Source: Gammaproteobacteria bacterium
Lineage (GTDB): Bacteria; Pseudomonadota; Gammaproteobacteria; VBWC01
Reading direction: 5' to 3'
DNA length: 64,000 nt
Assembly: GCA_023266115.1 (NCBI GenBank)
Contig: JAHFRU010000012.1
Location: 1 to 64,000 of the forward strand
Part shown: piece by piece, positions 52,528-62,846 of the stretch
Layout: every line of letters starts with the position of its first letter
How positions within the stretch are numbered: position 1 is the stretch's first letter
The notes under the pieces: generated by a model
Told to the model about the DNA's origin: nothing
Databases searched by the model: none
Seen by the model: the letters and a program-made list of their open reading frames with translations, nothing else
Program-made: the position numbers and the translations under genes

Positions 52528-54882
52528 ATGTGGTTAGGGACAATCGCATTTCTGACCGGAATCCTGCTTTGTCAGCTGTTGACACGGCTGCCGCCTCCGT
52601 ACTGGTATCTCTCCGTCATTCCACTGGCGTTGCTTGCGTACAAAGTATCGGCTATACGGATACCCGCGTTAATCGTCGTCGGGTTGTTCTGGGCGATGTG
52701 GCGAGCGGACATTATTTTGTCGACCGGGTTGCCTGTCGGGCTCGAAGGCGAGAATGTCACCGTCACCGGATGGGTTGCGTCGATTCCGGAAACAAATGAC
52801 CGCGGTGTGCGATTTGAATTCGAAATCAGCCACCTGGATTACAGGGGCGAGACTCGCCCGGCGCCAGGCCGCGTCCGCATCAGTTGGTATGACAATGTGC
52901 CCGAGATCGATGTCGGCGATGAGTGGCAGCTGACGGTTCGCCTGAAGCGACCGCATGGCTTGATGAATCCGGGCGGATTCGATTTTGAACGGTGGTTGTT
53001 CCAGAGCCGCATACGCGCGACCGGTTACGTGCGGCAGGACGGCGCGAATCGGTTGATTCAGTCGCGACTTGATCACTATCCGGTGCAGCGGGTGCGTGCG
53101 GCGATTCAGGACGAGATGGCGCGTTTGCTTGGCGATCATTCGTTTGCAGGTATTCTTATGGCGCTCGCGATCGGGAACAGCGATGGCATTTCCCGATCAC
53201 AATGGGAGGTTTTCAACCGCACGTCGACCAGTCATCTGGTGGCGATATCCGGTCTGCATATCGGGCTGGTTGCCGCGTTACTTTTTTTCCTGTTGCGAAA
53301 GCTCTGGGGGTACACCGGGCGTTTCGCGTTATACGTCCCGGCGCCGCGGGCGGCGGCGATAGTCGCGGCAGCCGGTGCGCTGGCGTACTCTGCACTCGCC
53401 GGATTCTCGATCCCGACGCAACGCTCACTTATCATGATCAGTGTCGTCATGGCGGGTGTGTTCTTGCAGAAACAACAAGGTTCTTCCCGGGTTTTGGCGC
53501 TGGCGCTGCTTGCGGTACTGCTGTTTGATCCGTTGGCGGTATTGTCGGCCGGTTTCTGGTTATCGTTCGCCGCCGTGGCCGCGATGCTCTTTGCAATGGG
53601 CGGGCGCCTGTCAGCGCACGGCGCATGGTGGAAATGGGGGCGGGTGCATTTGGTGGTTGCGGTCGCCCTCGCACCGGTTCTGCTGGTCCTGTTTCAGCAA
53701 GTTGCCTGGTTATCCCCTGTCGCGAATTTCATCGCGGTACCGGTTGTCAGCCTGGTGATTGTGCCGCTGACGCTGTTGGGCGTGCTTTTTCTGCCGTTAC
53801 CGGCCATCGGCGGGGCATTGTTACTGCTTGCGGAGTGGTTGTTTTCATGGGTCTGGAAATATCTGGAGTGGTTATCGTCGCCGGAGCTCGCGATCTGGTC
53901 ATACCAGAGTCCGCCGTTGTGGACACTGGTACCCGCGCTGGTAGGTGTGGTCTGGTTGCTGGCGCCGCGTGGCTGGCCGGCGCGCTGGGTCGGCGTGATA
54001 TGGCTGATGCCGCTGGTGATGCTGCCATTGGCGCGGCCGGCAGAAGGCGAGGCCTGGTTTACATTGCTCGATGTCGGGCAGGGTCTGGCAGCGGTGGTAC
54101 AGACGCGCGATCACACGCTGGTCTTCGATACCGGTGCGCGGTTCAGCGACGAGTTCGATGCCGGCGCCGCGGCCGTGGTGCCGTTTTTAAAGAGTCTGGG
54201 TGTCACCGATATCGATGTGCTTGTCGTCAGCCACGGCGATAACGATCACATCGGCGGCAGCGCTGCGGTTGTCGACAGCTTTAGCGTCGGACAAATATTT
54301 ACTTCTGTACCGGAGAAATTTTCGGTGGCGAGCGTACGCAGCTGTACCGATGATCTGAAATGGTCGTGGAATCGGGTGCAATTCACGATGCTGCAACCCG
54401 AGGGCGTGCATTTCGACAAAGGCAACAACCGCTCCTGCGTGCTGCATGTGATGACGGCCTCCGGCGCGGCTCTGCTGCCGGGCGATATTGAAAAGTCCGC
54501 AGAGCGGTGGCTGGTTAATCACCGCGGGGCGCAGCTTAAGGCGGACATTCTCGTGGCGCCCCATCACGGCAGCAATACCTCATCAACGCAGGAATTCATT
54601 GACGCGGTTCAGCCAGGCTATGTACTGTTCCCCGTTGGATACCGCAACCGCTACGGTTTTCCGCGTCCCAAGGTGGTCGAACGATACCGCGCAGCCGGGG
54701 CGACGTTGCTTGAATCGTCGCACCATGGCGCGATCACCTTTCGCCTGGCCGCCGCTGAAGGCGCGGTGCTGGCCAAGACCTATCGCCAGTTCGCCAGGCG
54801 TTACTGGCACACACTGGATGACGAACAGGTGTTAGTCCCGGGCGCAAACCAGTATCATGACAGTGATGTGGAAAAACCATGA
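52528..54882 (+). CDS. comEC: ComEC/Rec2-type DNA internalisation protein
   Basis: A 784-residue membrane channel that carries single-stranded DNA into the cell during natural transformation. N-terminal helices and an OB-like domain (about 60-170), a Competence domain with a helical bundle (about 190-490; SHLVAISGLHIGLVAALLFF is the family motif) and a C-terminal metallo-beta-lactamase domain (about 510-750; LDVGQGLAAVVQT, SHGDNDHIGG, LPGDIE, APHHGSNTSS). All metal ligands I can see are intact. Length is normal for the full three-domain form. This is a hint, not proof, of competence. Confidence 0.93.
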   Translation: MWLGTIAFLTGILLCQLLTRLPPPYWYLSVIPLALLAYKVSAIRIPALIVVGLFWAMWRADIILSTGLPVGLEGENVTVTGWVASIPETNDRGVRFEFEISHLDYRGETRPAPGRVRISWYDNVPEIDVGDEWQLTVRLKRPHGLMNPGGFDFERWLFQSRIRATGYVRQDGANRLIQSRLDHYPVQRVRAAIQDEMARLLGDHSFAGILMALAIGNSDGISRSQWEVFNRTSTSHLVAISGLHIGLVAALLFFLLRKLWGYTGRFALYVPAPRAAAIVAAAGALAYSALAGFSIPTQRSLIMISVVMAGVFLQKQQGSSRVLALALLAVLLFDPLAVLSAGFWLSFAAVAAMLFAMGGRLSAHGAWWKWGRVHLVVAVALAPVLLVLFQQVAWLSPVANFIAVPVVSLVIVPLTLLGVLFLPLPAIGGALLLLAEWLFSWVWKYLEWLSSPELAIWSYQSPPLWTLVPALVGVVWLLAPRGWPARWVGVIWLMPLVMLPLARPAEGEAWFTLLDVGQGLAAVVQTRDHTLVFDTGARFSDEFDAGAAAVVPFLKSLGVTDIDVLVVSHGDNDHIGGSAAVVDSFSVGQIFTSVPEKFSVASVRSCTDDLKWSWNRVQFTMLQPEGVHFDKGNNRSCVLHVMTASGAALLPGDIEKSAERWLVNHRGAQLKADILVAPHHGSNTSSTQEFIDAVQPGYVLFPVGYRNRYGFPRPKVVERYRAAGATLLESSHHGAITFRLAAAEGAVLAKTYRQFARRYWHTLDDEQVLVPGANQYHDSDVEKP

Positions 54883-54906
54883 TGTTGCAGCAAGGAGCGG
54901 GTAAAG

Positions 54907-55548
54907 GTGCTTGAATTGATCGAATCCGGTGGTTGGTTGATGGTACCGATCATCCTCTGTTCCATTATTGCGCTGGCGATTATCGTGGAGCGCTTCTGGG
55001 CGTTGCAGCGATCACGGATATGTCCGCGAAATCTGGTCAATCAGATCTGGCAATGGGCGCGCGGCCGGGAACTTGATGCAACGCGCATCGCGTCGTTGCG
55101 TTCGAGTTCGCCGCTGGGATATGTGCTGGCCGCGGGGCTGGTCAATCTGCATCATGACCGTGCCATCATGAAAGAGGCCATCGAAGAGACCGGGCGCCAG
55201 GTTGTCATGGAACTGGAGCGTTATTTGAACACCCTCGGGACTATTGCATCGGTTTCCCCGTTACTCGGATTACTGGGCACCGTGTTCGGCATGATCCAGG
55301 TGTTCACGAGCATGTCGACGGGGGCAGGGGGTGCCAGCAATCCCGGCGCGTTGGCGGGCGGCATTTCGCAAGCGCTCATTACGACCGCCGCAGGACTTTC
55401 CGTGGCGATTCCGAGTTTGATGTTCTACCGCTACTTCCGCGGCAGGGTCGACGAACTGGTATGTACGATGGAGGCGGAGTCATTGAAAATGGTCGAGGTG
55501 CTTCAGGGCGAGCGTGAGCGCGATCCAGGCGGGGACGGTAGGCAGTGA
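54907..55548 (+). CDS. exbB: ExbB/TolQ-family proton channel subunit
   Basis: A 213-residue MotA/TolQ/ExbB protein with three membrane helices: residues about 8-30 (GGWLMVPIILCSIIALAIIVE), 110-135 (GTIASVSPLLGLLGTVFGMIQ) and 155-180 (ISQALITTAAGLSVAIPSLM). The start is a GTG with AAGGAG nine bases upstream. The typical Thr/Glu residues of helices 2-3 are present. It forms a stator with ExbD. The comEC-exbB-exbD-lpxK order is common in gammaproteobacteria. No TonB gene is in this window. Confidence 0.9.
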   Translation: MLELIESGGWLMVPIILCSIIALAIIVERFWALQRSRICPRNLVNQIWQWARGRELDATRIASLRSSSPLGYVLAAGLVNLHHDRAIMKEAIEETGRQVVMELERYLNTLGTIASVSPLLGLLGTVFGMIQVFTSMSTGAGGASNPGALAGGISQALITTAAGLSVAIPSLMFYRYFRGRVDELVCTMEAESLKMVEVLQGERERDPGGDGRQ

Positions 55549-55958
55549 ACTTCCGTTCATCCAGGTCAGAGGAGCCGGATATTAACCTGACGCCATTGAT
55601 CGATGTGGTGTTCTTGTTACTTATTTTTTTCATGGTATCGACGACGTTCAAGCGTGAATCCCAACTCAACATCGATCTGCCGCGCGCCAGCGCGCAACCC
55701 GTCGACACCAGCGATCATCCGCTGGAAATCACCATTGACGCCGAGGGCCGTATCTTTGTTAATCGGCAGGGTCTGGTGAACAATCAGCTTGCGACGTTGA
55801 TGAAGGCCATGCAGCAAGCCGTCGGCGACCGGACCGATATGCCGCTGATTATCAGTGCCGACGGGAAAACACCGCATCAAGCGGTTGTGACGGCCATGGA
55901 TGCGGCGCGCAAGCTCGGCATAACCCACCTGTCGCTGGCGACACAGCACAACGAGTAA
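55545..55958 (+). CDS. exbD: ExbD/TolR-family proton channel subunit
   Basis: A 137-residue protein with one N-terminal helix (about residues 14-34). It carries the essential Asp in EEPDINLTPLIDVVFLLLIFFM (Asp22 in LIDVV). The periplasmic domain follows. It overlaps the exbB stop by four bases (GTGA), its start being GTG at 55545. The pair energises an outer-membrane process through a TonB-like protein encoded elsewhere; whether it is TolQR or ExbBD in function is not resolvable here. Confidence 0.92.
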   Translation: MNFRSSRSEEPDINLTPLIDVVFLLLIFFMVSTTFKRESQLNIDLPRASAQPVDTSDHPLEITIDAEGRIFVNRQGLVNNQLATLMKAMQQAVGDRTDMPLIISADGKTPHQAVVTAMDAARKLGITHLSLATQHNE

Positions 55959-56066
55959 CCGGGTGAACGGGCAGTGCCGGGCCGGTTGCCGTGGTTCGTC
56001 ATATTCAGTGGTGCTACGCAGATATGCGCTGGTGGAATTGAAGGCGACTGATGCGCCGTGTGACCT

Positions 56067-57050
56067 ATGAAACGTCTGGACGTGTACTGGTATGACGGTA
56101 GCAGGTGGACGGTATTTTTGTCGCCGTTGTCCTGGCTGTTCCGGCTGGTTACCGTGGCGCGGCGTTATGCGTATCATGCGGGGTTGTTGAAGGCGTTCCG
56201 GTTGCCGATACCGGTGATCGTCGTCGGGAACATCACCACCGGTGGTACAGGGAAGACGCCGCTGGTGATCTGGCTGGCGCAGTTTCTGAAGGATAAGGGG
56301 TTTCGGCCGGGCATCGTTTGTCGCGGCTATCGCGGCCAGGCTACCGCATGGCCGCAAGTGGTCAATGAAGGCAGCGACTCCCGGTGGGTGGGCGATGAGG
56401 CGGTGCTGTTGGCACGTCGCACCGGCTGCACCGTCGTCGCCGCGCCAGACCGTGTAACAGCCGCACAGACGGCGCTGGACGCCGGGTGTAACATTATTGT
56501 TTCAGACGACGGCTTGCAGCACTATGCGATGGCGCGGGATATAGAGATTGCCGTTATTGACGGTGAGCGGCGGTTCGGTAACGGGCGTTTGTTGCCGGCC
56601 GGGCCGTTACGGGAGCCGGTCAGCCGGCTGACGAGTGTTGATTTTGTCGTCACCAATGGTGCGGCGCGAGACCGGGAATATCCTATGACCGTCGTCGGAG
56701 AGAAATTTCGCCCACTGGGGTCCGATGCGATGTTCCAGGACGCGGAGTATTTTCAGGGACGCGGTCTTCACGCCGTTGCCGGCACCGGTAATCCGGGGAG
56801 ATTTTTCCGGTATCTGACGAGCATGGGCCTCACGTTCGTGGCGCATCCGTTTCCTGATCATCACTGTTTTTCGGCAGCCGAACTACGGTTCGGACGTAAC
56901 GCAGTTGTGCTGATGACCGAGAAAGATGCGGTAAAATTCCCCCGCGACCTTGACGGCGAGTACTGGTACTTGCCGGTGGATGCGCAACCTGATCCGCTTT
57001 TCGTCCGTGAGTTTTCGCAACGTCTGGCAAGCCTCGGCAAACAGGACTGA
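56067..57050 (+). CDS. lpxK: Tetraacyldisaccharide 4'-kinase LpxK
   Basis: A 327-residue membrane-associated kinase that phosphorylates the lipid A disaccharide. An N-terminal amphipathic helix precedes the P-loop [11 protein letters not shown] (residues 54-64), followed by [13 protein letters not shown] and the catalytic [19 protein letters not shown] block. Length matches LpxK of E. coli (328). The product, lipid IVA, is then acylated by Kdo-dependent enzymes; kdsB two genes downstream supplies the Kdo donor, so lipid A assembly is clustered. Confidence 0.95.
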   Translation: MKRLDVYWYDGSRWTVFLSPLSWLFRLVTVARRYAYHAGLLKAFRLPIPVIVVGNITTGGTGKTPLVIWLAQFLKDKGFRPGIVCRGYRGQATAWPQVVNEGSDSRWVGDEAVLLARRTGCTVVAAPDRVTAAQTALDAGCNIIVSDDGLQHYAMARDIEIAVIDGERRFGNGRLLPAGPLREPVSRLTSVDFVVTNGAARDREYPMTVVGEKFRPLGSDAMFQDAEYFQGRGLHAVAGTGNPGRFFRYLTSMGLTFVAHPFPDHHCFSAAELRFGRNAVVLMTEKDAVKFPRDLDGEYWYLPVDAQPDPLFVREFSQRLASLGKQD

Positions 57051-57051
57051 C

Positions 57052-57234
57052 ATGATGAACAAAAAACTGCTTGATATTCTGGTATGCCCGATTTGCAAAG
57101 GGCCGCTGGTGTACAAACCCGATGTCGATGAGCTGATCTGCAAAGGCGATCGCCTGGCATATCCGATTCGCGATGACATTCCGGTCATGCTTGAGTCGGA
57201 TGCACGCGAGCTACGGGCCGACGAGGAGGTTTGA
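57052..57234 (+). CDS. Trm112/YcaR-like small zinc-binding protein
   Basis: A 60-residue protein with a Cys pair ([10 protein letters not shown], residues 10-19) and a third Cys at residue 28 (LICKGD), then [13 protein letters not shown], the Trm112/YcaR signature. E. coli YcaR lies between lpxK and kdsB in the same order. Eukaryotic and archaeal Trm112 proteins activate methyltransferases, but a role in bacteria is not settled. The ATG at 57052 is right after the lpxK stop, with another ATG at 57055. The TGA overlaps the kdsB start. Confidence 0.92.
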   Translation: MMNKKLLDILVCPICKGPLVYKPDVDELICKGDRLAYPIRDDIPVMLESDARELRADEEV

Positions 57235-58016
57235 TGGGTTTCCGGGTCATCATCCCGGCGCGCTTCCTGTCCAGCAGGTTGCCAGGTAAACCGTTGCGTA
57301 CCTTGGCCGGCAAGCCCTTGATACAGCATGTTTATGAGCGCGCCTCGCGCAGTCTCGCGGACGAGGTGATTATTGCAACGGATGACGAACGCATACGCGC
57401 AGTCGCGGAATCCTTTGGTGCGGCGGTATGCATGACGGCAATCACGCATCACTCCGGAACTGATCGCATCGCAGAGGTAGTGCGCGCGCGCGGATACGAT
57501 GAGCATCAGATTGTCGTCAATGTGCAAGGTGATGAGCCGCTTGTTCCACCGGCGCTCATCAACCAGGTGGCCGCGACCCTTGAGCATCACCGCGATGCCC
57601 ACGTGGCAACACTATGCCGCCGTATCGACTACGCTGCTGACCTTTTTGACCCGCATGTCGTCAAGGTGGCGCTGGACCGCAACGGCTACGCGCTGTATTT
57701 CAGCCGGGCGGCGATCCCCTGGGATCGTGACGCGTTTTCCGTGACGCTTGCGGAGTTGCCGAAACGGTCCGAGCACTATCGTCACATCGGACTGTACGCC
57801 TACCGTACCGCGTATTTGCGGGAATATGTCACGTTGCCACCGTGCGCCATTGAAACGATGGAGGCGCTGGAGCAGCTGCGCGTACTGTGGAACGGTGGCC
57901 GGATACAGGTCGCGGAGGCCATGGAAGAGCCCGGACGAGGCGTCGACACGGAAGCGGACCTGCGGGGTGTTGAAGTCCTGCTGGCCGCTGAAGATAACGT
58001 CGGCAGTCGTAGTTGA
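57234..58016 (+). CDS. kdsB: CMP-Kdo synthetase (3-deoxy-manno-octulosonate cytidylyltransferase)
   Basis: A 260-residue enzyme that activates Kdo with CTP for lipopolysaccharide core synthesis. Family signatures are IIPARFLSSRLPGKPLRTLAG (around residues 6-26; part shown), VIIATDDERI, the NVQGDEPLVPPALINQV motif with the metal-binding Asp, and YFSRAAIPWDRD. The ATG at 57234 is preceded by GAGGAGGT and overlaps the preceding TGA by one base. Length normal (about 250). Confidence 0.96.
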   Translation: MGFRVIIPARFLSSRLPGKPLRTLAGKPLIQHVYERASRSLADEVIIATDDERIRAVAESFGAAVCMTAITHHSGTDRIAEVVRARGYDEHQIVVNVQGDEPLVPPALINQVAATLEHHRDAHVATLCRRIDYAADLFDPHVVKVALDRNGYALYFSRAAIPWDRDAFSVTLAELPKRSEHYRHIGLYAYRTAYLREYVTLPPCAIETMEALEQLRVLWNGGRIQVAEAMEEPGRGVDTEADLRGVEVLLAAEDNVGSRS

Positions 58017-58035
58017 CATAACAAATGCTTGCCAG

Positions 58036-58308
58036 CTATTCGAAGAGATTCAAGTCCAGAAAACCGGGCGTATACTCGATGCGGCTCTGATTCAGTACCG
58101 GAACGGTTATGGTCGTTGGTACCCGGCGGTGCGCTTCACCGTGCTGGTCGGGCTGGATGGTGGTATGTTTATGGCAGGCTTCCAGAACCAGTGCCGGGTT
58201 GTCTTCCAGTACCTCGATTACCGTACATCGCGTGCCATAGTAATCGACGCTGCGCCCGATCAGGCCGCGTAATTGTTCCATATCGATCTCGATTCGGGTT
58301 TCGCTCAT
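58036..58308 (-). CDS. Small conserved-looking protein of unknown function
   Basis: The protein has 90 residues and no family I recognise. It begins MSETRIEIDMEQLRGLIG, has a beta-rich middle (YYGTRCTVIEVLEDNPALVL) and a His-containing loop, and ends FLDLNLFE. The pattern (short helix, several strands) resembles small SH3-like or RNA-binding folds. The start at 58308 is chosen as the first ATG giving a compact protein; the longer frame to 58401 is unlikely. It is convergent with kdsB and divergent from the phosphatase gene, and monocistronic. Base composition does not differ from its neighbours. Confidence 0.6.
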   Translation of the reverse strand: MSETRIEIDMEQLRGLIGRSVDYYGTRCTVIEVLEDNPALVLEACHKHTTIQPDQHGEAHRRVPTTITVPVLNQSRIEYTPGFLDLNLFE

Positions 58309-58450
58309 GGCACCGCCTGCGTAACTATAGACCCCTATTAGACCAGAATTTCGTGATTCACGACACCCGTCGTACCAGGCGGTTAATGACACCCCGGGCA
58401 TGAGCTATTACACTGGAACTGAGGATTTCACGGGAGTTGCGCGCTGCTAC

Positions 58451-58939
58451 ATGAATAACAAGGTCGCTGTACTGTTTGTCTGCATGGGTAATATCTGTCG
58501 CTCCCCGACCGCGCAGGGGGTGATGGAGAAACTGCTCGCTCACGAGGGCGTCGCAGACCGGGTATTGGTCGATTCCGCAGGGACTCATGACTATCACATA
58601 GGCAAGCCCCCGGATGAGCGGGCGCAGGCGGTGGCCCGGAAACGCGGCATAGACATCAGCCGGCAACGTGCTCGCCAGGCCGATCGAGACGATTTCGAAC
58701 AATTTGATTACGTGCTGGCGATGGATCGTGACAATCTGGAACTGCTACGTGCCATCTGTCCACGAGGAAGCGAAGAGAGGCTGCGCCTCTTTCTGGAGTT
58801 TGCGCCGCAGCTCGAACGAACCGATGTACCGGACCCTTACTGGGGAGCGCCGGACGGATTCGAACGGGTGCTCGACATGATCGAAGCTGCCGCCGACGGA
58901 TTACTTGCGGATATCCGTCAACGGCATTTCAATAATTAA
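58451..58939 (+). CDS. Low-molecular-weight protein-tyrosine phosphatase
   Basis: A 162-residue phosphatase with the CX5R loop CMGNICRS at residues 11-18 directly after the first strand, and the general-acid Asp in VPDPYWG near residue 126. It is of normal length (about 155). Some family members regulate capsule or exopolysaccharide through Wzc-type kinases; no such kinase is here. The start at 58451 (MNNKVAVLFV) is preferred; an in-frame ATG at 58400 would add 17 residues. A terminator follows the stop codon, partly inside the rne 3' end. Confidence 0.9.
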   Translation: MNNKVAVLFVCMGNICRSPTAQGVMEKLLAHEGVADRVLVDSAGTHDYHIGKPPDERAQAVARKRGIDISRQRARQADRDDFEQFDYVLAMDRDNLELLRAICPRGSEERLRLFLEFAPQLERTDVPDPYWGAPDGFERVLDMIEAAADGLLADIRQRHFNN

Positions 58940-58964
58940 AACGACCACCTGGCCGTTTCAATAC

Positions 58965-58993
58965 AGCGCGTCAGGAATCCTGGCGCGCTTTTT
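58965..58993 (+). terminator. Intrinsic terminator overlapping the end of rne
   Basis: AGCGCGTCAGG (58965-58975) pairs with CCTGGCGCGCT (58979-58989) around AAT with one wobble pair, then TTTTT. It serves the tyrosine phosphatase gene on the plus strand. Its right arm lies within the last codons and stop codon of rne on the other strand. Confidence 0.85.
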
Positions 58994-61334
58994 CCGCTAC
59001 TTCGTTCTGTCCATGCAAGCTGTGTTCATGCTCACCGTGGTGATGATCGCTGGTCCGGTCTTCGTGTTGCACCGCTGCGGTCGTTTGCGCACGCGCCATG
59101 GGTTCATCGGTGTAAGAAAATGTTTCCCGATCGGTATCCCGGTGATCCGTGCGCTCGGGCACGGCGCTATGCGTGGCAGGTCCGCCCGGTCCATCGCGAT
59201 GCTCATGCGTCGCGTTTGCAGCCTCTTCGGCCATAGGCTGCTCGCCGTGCGTGCTCCCGGACGGTGATGCGCCCTGGTCAGCACCCGGCGGACGCCGGCG
59301 CCGACGTCCGCCACGTCGTCCGCGATTCCGACGCGGCCGCTGGGCGGTATTTTCCGCGAGGGCCTGATCGGACGCGATCTCTGCCGGTTGTTGCAGCGCA
59401 GGAATCTCTGCGACCTCGGTGCTGGTTACCGCGGGTTTCATTTCGGTCGCGTTGCGCGCGCCACGCTCAGGTCTGCGCCCGCGCTGCTGGCCGCCGCGTC
59501 GACTACGATCATCGCGATCCCGGGGCCGGCGCTCTCCGGACTGATGGCGCGGCGGTGTGGTTTTGTCGGGCGTCGCGGCCTGCACCGACGTTTCCCGCGG
59601 CAGTTCGACGCTGGTGCTGGGCGAGTTGACGCCGCCGAACAGGTTGCCCCACAGTTTGCGCATGAAACCAGTTTCAGTCTCCGCCTTCGCCGTGGCCGGG
59701 AGTGACGATGGCGCCGGAGCTGGTGCTGGCGCCGGAGTGCGGGGCAGTACGGCCTTTACTGCGGGCTCTTCCATAGGCGCTTTTTGCACCAGGGTTTCCG
59801 GCACCTGCAATTCCTGTTCGCGATCGACGAGTTCGTAACTGACCTCTGAATTAGCTTCATCGTCATTGCGTACCCGCTCGATACTGTAATGCGGCGTTTC
59901 CAGCGAGGCATGCGGTATCAGTAGAACTTCGATCTTGTGCCGCTCTTCGATGGTGTGCAGCGTCCGCCGTTTTTCGTTGAGCAGATAGGTCGCAATGGAT
60001 ACCGGTAAATGGGCAACCACGCGTCCGGTTTTTTCCTTGACGGCCTCCTCCTCGATAATGCGGAGTATCGACAGGGCCAGGGATTCGACACTGCGTATGA
60101 TGCCTTGGCCGTGGCAACGGGGGCATGCGACCTGGGTCGACTCGCCCAGCGACGGACGCAGTCGCTGCCGCGACATTTCCAGCAGCCCGAAACGCGAAAT
60201 ACGTCCGAGCTGGACCCGGGCGCGGTCGGTTTTCAACGCATCACGCAGCCGGTTTTCCACCTCACGCTGGTTGCGTGAAGGCGTCATGTCGATAAAATCG
60301 ATCACGATCAATCCGCCGAGATCGCGCAAGCGTAACTGCCGGCCGATTTCGTCGGCCGCTTCGAGATTGGTATGCAGGGCCGTTTCTTCAATGTCGGCGC
60401 CCTTGGTCGCGCGGGACGAATTGATGTCGATCGACACCAACGCTTCGGTGCGGTCGATAACGATCGCACCGCCAGAGGGCAGGCGCACTTCGCGTTGGTA
60501 GGCGGTTTCTATCTGACTTTCAAATTGAAAGCGCGTAAACAGCGGGACGTCGTCCTGATAGAGCTTGATCTTGTTCAGGAAGTGCGGCATCACCTGATTG
60601 ATAAAATCGCCCGCCTGTTCGAAGACCTCGGGGTTGTCGATCAGGACCTCACCAATGTCCTGGCTGAGATGGTCGCGCAACGCCCGGATGATGATGTTGC
60701 TTTCCTGGTAGATCAGGAATGGTGCCGGCTTTTCCGCTGCCGCGGCCTCGATTGCGCGCCACAGACGCAGCAGGTAATCGAGATCCCACTTGAATTCCTC
60801 AATCCCCTTGCCGACGCCCGCAGTGCGGACGATGGCGCCCATGCCATCGGGAATATCCAGTTCACTGATGATCTGGCGCAACTCCGTACGGTCATCCGAA
60901 TCGACGCGCCGCGATACGCCACCCGCACCAGGACTATTGGGCATCAGCACCAGATAGCGGCCGGCAAGACTGACGTAGGTTGTCAGCGCAGCACCCTTGG
61001 TGCCGCGTGCTTCCTTGTCGATTTGAACGACGATCTGCTGACCTTCTTTCAGGACCTCCCGGATATTCGGTCGTTTCGACTCGTCCGTGACCGGGACCTT
61101 GAAGTAGCTCGGGATGATTTCCTTGATGGACAGAAACCCGTGCCGTTCGGCGCCATAGTCGACGAACGCGGCGTCAAGACTGGGCTCGACGCGGGTGATT
61201 GTACCTTTGTAGATATTGGCTTTTTTCTTTTCGAGGGACGGAATTTCGACGTCCAGATCGTAAAGGTATTGTCCATCCACACGGGCGATACGCAACTCCT
61301 CTGGCTGAGTTGCGTTAATCAACATTCTTTTCAT
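58971..61334 (-). CDS. rne: Ribonuclease E
   Basis: A 787-residue endoribonuclease, shorter than E. coli RNase E (1061). The N-terminal catalytic half is complete: S1 domain ([24 protein letters not shown] in residues about 43-66), 5'-sensor region, DNase-I-like active site ([25 protein letters not shown]), and the Zn-link Cys pair CPRCHG near 403. The C-terminal third (from about 530) is disordered, with Pro/Ala and Arg-rich blocks ([36 protein letters not shown]) for RNA binding and a His/Glu-rich tail. It organises the RNA degradosome. A long upstream region precedes it. Confidence 0.97.
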   Translation of the reverse strand: MKRMLINATQPEELRIARVDGQYLYDLDVEIPSLEKKKANIYKGTITRVEPSLDAAFVDYGAERHGFLSIKEIIPSYFKVPVTDESKRPNIREVLKEGQQIVVQIDKEARGTKGAALTTYVSLAGRYLVLMPNSPGAGGVSRRVDSDDRTELRQIISELDIPDGMGAIVRTAGVGKGIEEFKWDLDYLLRLWRAIEAAAAEKPAPFLIYQESNIIIRALRDHLSQDIGEVLIDNPEVFEQAGDFINQVMPHFLNKIKLYQDDVPLFTRFQFESQIETAYQREVRLPSGGAIVIDRTEALVSIDINSSRATKGADIEETALHTNLEAADEIGRQLRLRDLGGLIVIDFIDMTPSRNQREVENRLRDALKTDRARVQLGRISRFGLLEMSRQRLRPSLGESTQVACPRCHGQGIIRSVESLALSILRIIEEEAVKEKTGRVVAHLPVSIATYLLNEKRRTLHTIEERHKIEVLLIPHASLETPHYSIERVRNDDEANSEVSYELVDREQELQVPETLVQKAPMEEPAVKAVLPRTPAPAPAPAPSSLPATAKAETETGFMRKLWGNLFGGVNSPSTSVELPRETSVQAATPDKTTPPRHQSGERRPRDRDDRSRRGGQQRGRRPERGARNATEMKPAVTSTEVAEIPALQQPAEIASDQALAENTAQRPRRNRGRRGGRRRRRPPGADQGASPSGSTHGEQPMAEEAANATHEHRDGPGGPATHSAVPERTDHRDTDRETFSYTDEPMARAQTTAAVQHEDRTSDHHHGEHEHSLHGQNEVAEKARQDS

Positions 61335-61877
61335 TCAACAATCTCTCTGCGCTCCGTCACAACCGGCTGTCGGTGGCGGGGGCGTCGGACCGCGACGATG
61401 TTTCGTCAGGATGTTTGTTATTCGTTTTTATCGAACAACCCGGTCCCTAGTCGGCCCGATCAGCGCGCCAGAAAAACGGCGGCACGCAAGCGCAAATTAC
61501 TATCGCTCCGTCGCGGGTCGAGCGATCTATAACCCGTGTTTCGTACCCGTGATTGCCGCGACGCAACAGGTGCGACAACTGCATCACTGCCCGACGCTAC
61601 CGCCTGTCGAACTACTCGCGAGGTTAGTGGGGCCAGAACCCGCGCCTTACCACCCGCGCTCTGACACGGCTGTCCGTCGTCAGGTAACGAGGTAATCGCG
61701 ATTCTGGTCAGTCCCATTAATCGGGCCGCGATGCGTACCGGGTACGCAAAAAACCATTTAAAAATCTGCATTAAAAGCCACGAATATCAGGACGTGGCTT
61801 AATTGCATCGGGTACTATAACAGCGTTTCGGACAGGCATCAAACGGGTCAATAGTCTGTTATTTCAGAGAAAACGGG
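61335..61877. other. Divergent region between rne and rluC, with the rne leader
   Basis: No gene is supported in these 543 bases. RNase E is known to autoregulate through its long 5' untranslated region, so much of this region is probably the rne leader on the minus strand. The rluC promoter should lie near the right end; the TACTATAAC at about 61814-61822 may be its -10. Confidence 0.55.
61771..61802. other. Hairpin in the rne-rluC intergenic region
   Basis: AAGCCACG (61775-61782) pairs with CGTGGCTT (61793-61800) and the stem is prolonged by flanking TTAA/TTAA-like bases; the loop is AATATCAGGA. On the minus strand it is followed by a short T-rich stretch. It could be an upstream terminator or an element of the rne leader. 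Confidence 0.5.
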
Positions 61878-62846
61878 ATGAAGGTGCAGAAAGAAGCGGT
61901 GGCCGGGGTGCGAATGATTGATATTGGGGCGGACCACGACGGACAGCGCATAGACAATTTTCTGGCGTCAGAGCTCAAGGGAGTGCCCAAGAGTCATATA
62001 TATCGGATCCTCCGGCGCGGTGAAGTACGCGTGAACAAGTGCCGGATCGCGCCGAAATATCGCCTGAAGGCCGGCGACGTCGTACGCCTCCCGCCGGTAC
62101 GGGTCGCCGACCGCGCCGCGCCCCCGCGCCCGGCCGAGCGCCAGATGGCGCAGATTGAGCAGGCCATCCTCTACGAGGACGATCGGCTGGTGGTTCTGAA
62201 CAAGCCATCCGGTATTGCCGTTCACGGCGGCAGCGGGCAGTCATGGGGAATTATCGAGTTACTTCGGGCGGCTCGGCCAGGCGCGCCGTCCCTCGAGCTC
62301 GTCCACCGCGTCGACAAAGAGACGTCGGGTTGCCTGATGATTGCCAAAAAACGCAGCATGCTGCGTGCGTTGCATGAGGTCTTCCGCAGCCAGCAGATCG
62401 ACAAGCGGTACCTAGCGCTACTGGAAGGGCAGTGGCGCGGGGGTGACAAAAGCGTCCGGTCGAAACTGCGCAAGAACGTGCTGCAGTCGGGTGAGCGTAT
62501 GGTGCGCGTCGCCGAGGATGGCAAGGAGGCGGAAAGCCTGTTCTCGCCATTGCGGAGTTTTTCGATGGCCAGTCTGGTCGAGGTCCGCATCATGACGGGA
62601 CGTACGCACCAGATTCGCGTGCAGGCGGCCGATATGGGGCGGGCGGTAGCCGGAGACGGAAAGTACGGCTCGACGGATTTTAACCGTCTGATGCGCGCGG
62701 TCGGTTTGCAGCGCCTGTTCCTGCATGCCCATTCATTGGCTTTCCGGATGCCTGGCACAAACGAGCAATTCAGGATTGTCGCGCCACTGGGCGGTGATCT
62801 GCAGCAGGTACTCGATAAACTGGAAAAAGGAACTGAAGCGACGTGA
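61878..62846 (+). CDS. rluC: 23S rRNA pseudouridine synthase RluC
   Basis: A 322-residue RNA-modifying enzyme. An S4 domain covers about 20-75 (GQRIDNFLASELKGVPKSHI and RILRRGEVRVNKCRI). The RluA-family catalytic domain follows, with Asp146 in LVHRVDKETSGC and the C-terminal RTHQIRVQAADMGRAVAGD motif. It should modify U955, U2504 and U2580 (E. coli numbering). The divergent position opposite rne is widespread in gammaproteobacteria. A GTG start of the next gene overlaps its TGA. Confidence 0.95.
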   Translation: MKVQKEAVAGVRMIDIGADHDGQRIDNFLASELKGVPKSHIYRILRRGEVRVNKCRIAPKYRLKAGDVVRLPPVRVADRAAPPRPAERQMAQIEQAILYEDDRLVVLNKPSGIAVHGGSGQSWGIIELLRAARPGAPSLELVHRVDKETSGCLMIAKKRSMLRALHEVFRSQQIDKRYLALLEGQWRGGDKSVRSKLRKNVLQSGERMVRVAEDGKEAESLFSPLRSFSMASLVEVRIMTGRTHQIRVQAADMGRAVAGDGKYGSTDFNRLMRAVGLQRLFLHAHSLAFRMPGTNEQFRIVAPLGGDLQQVLDKLEKGTEAT

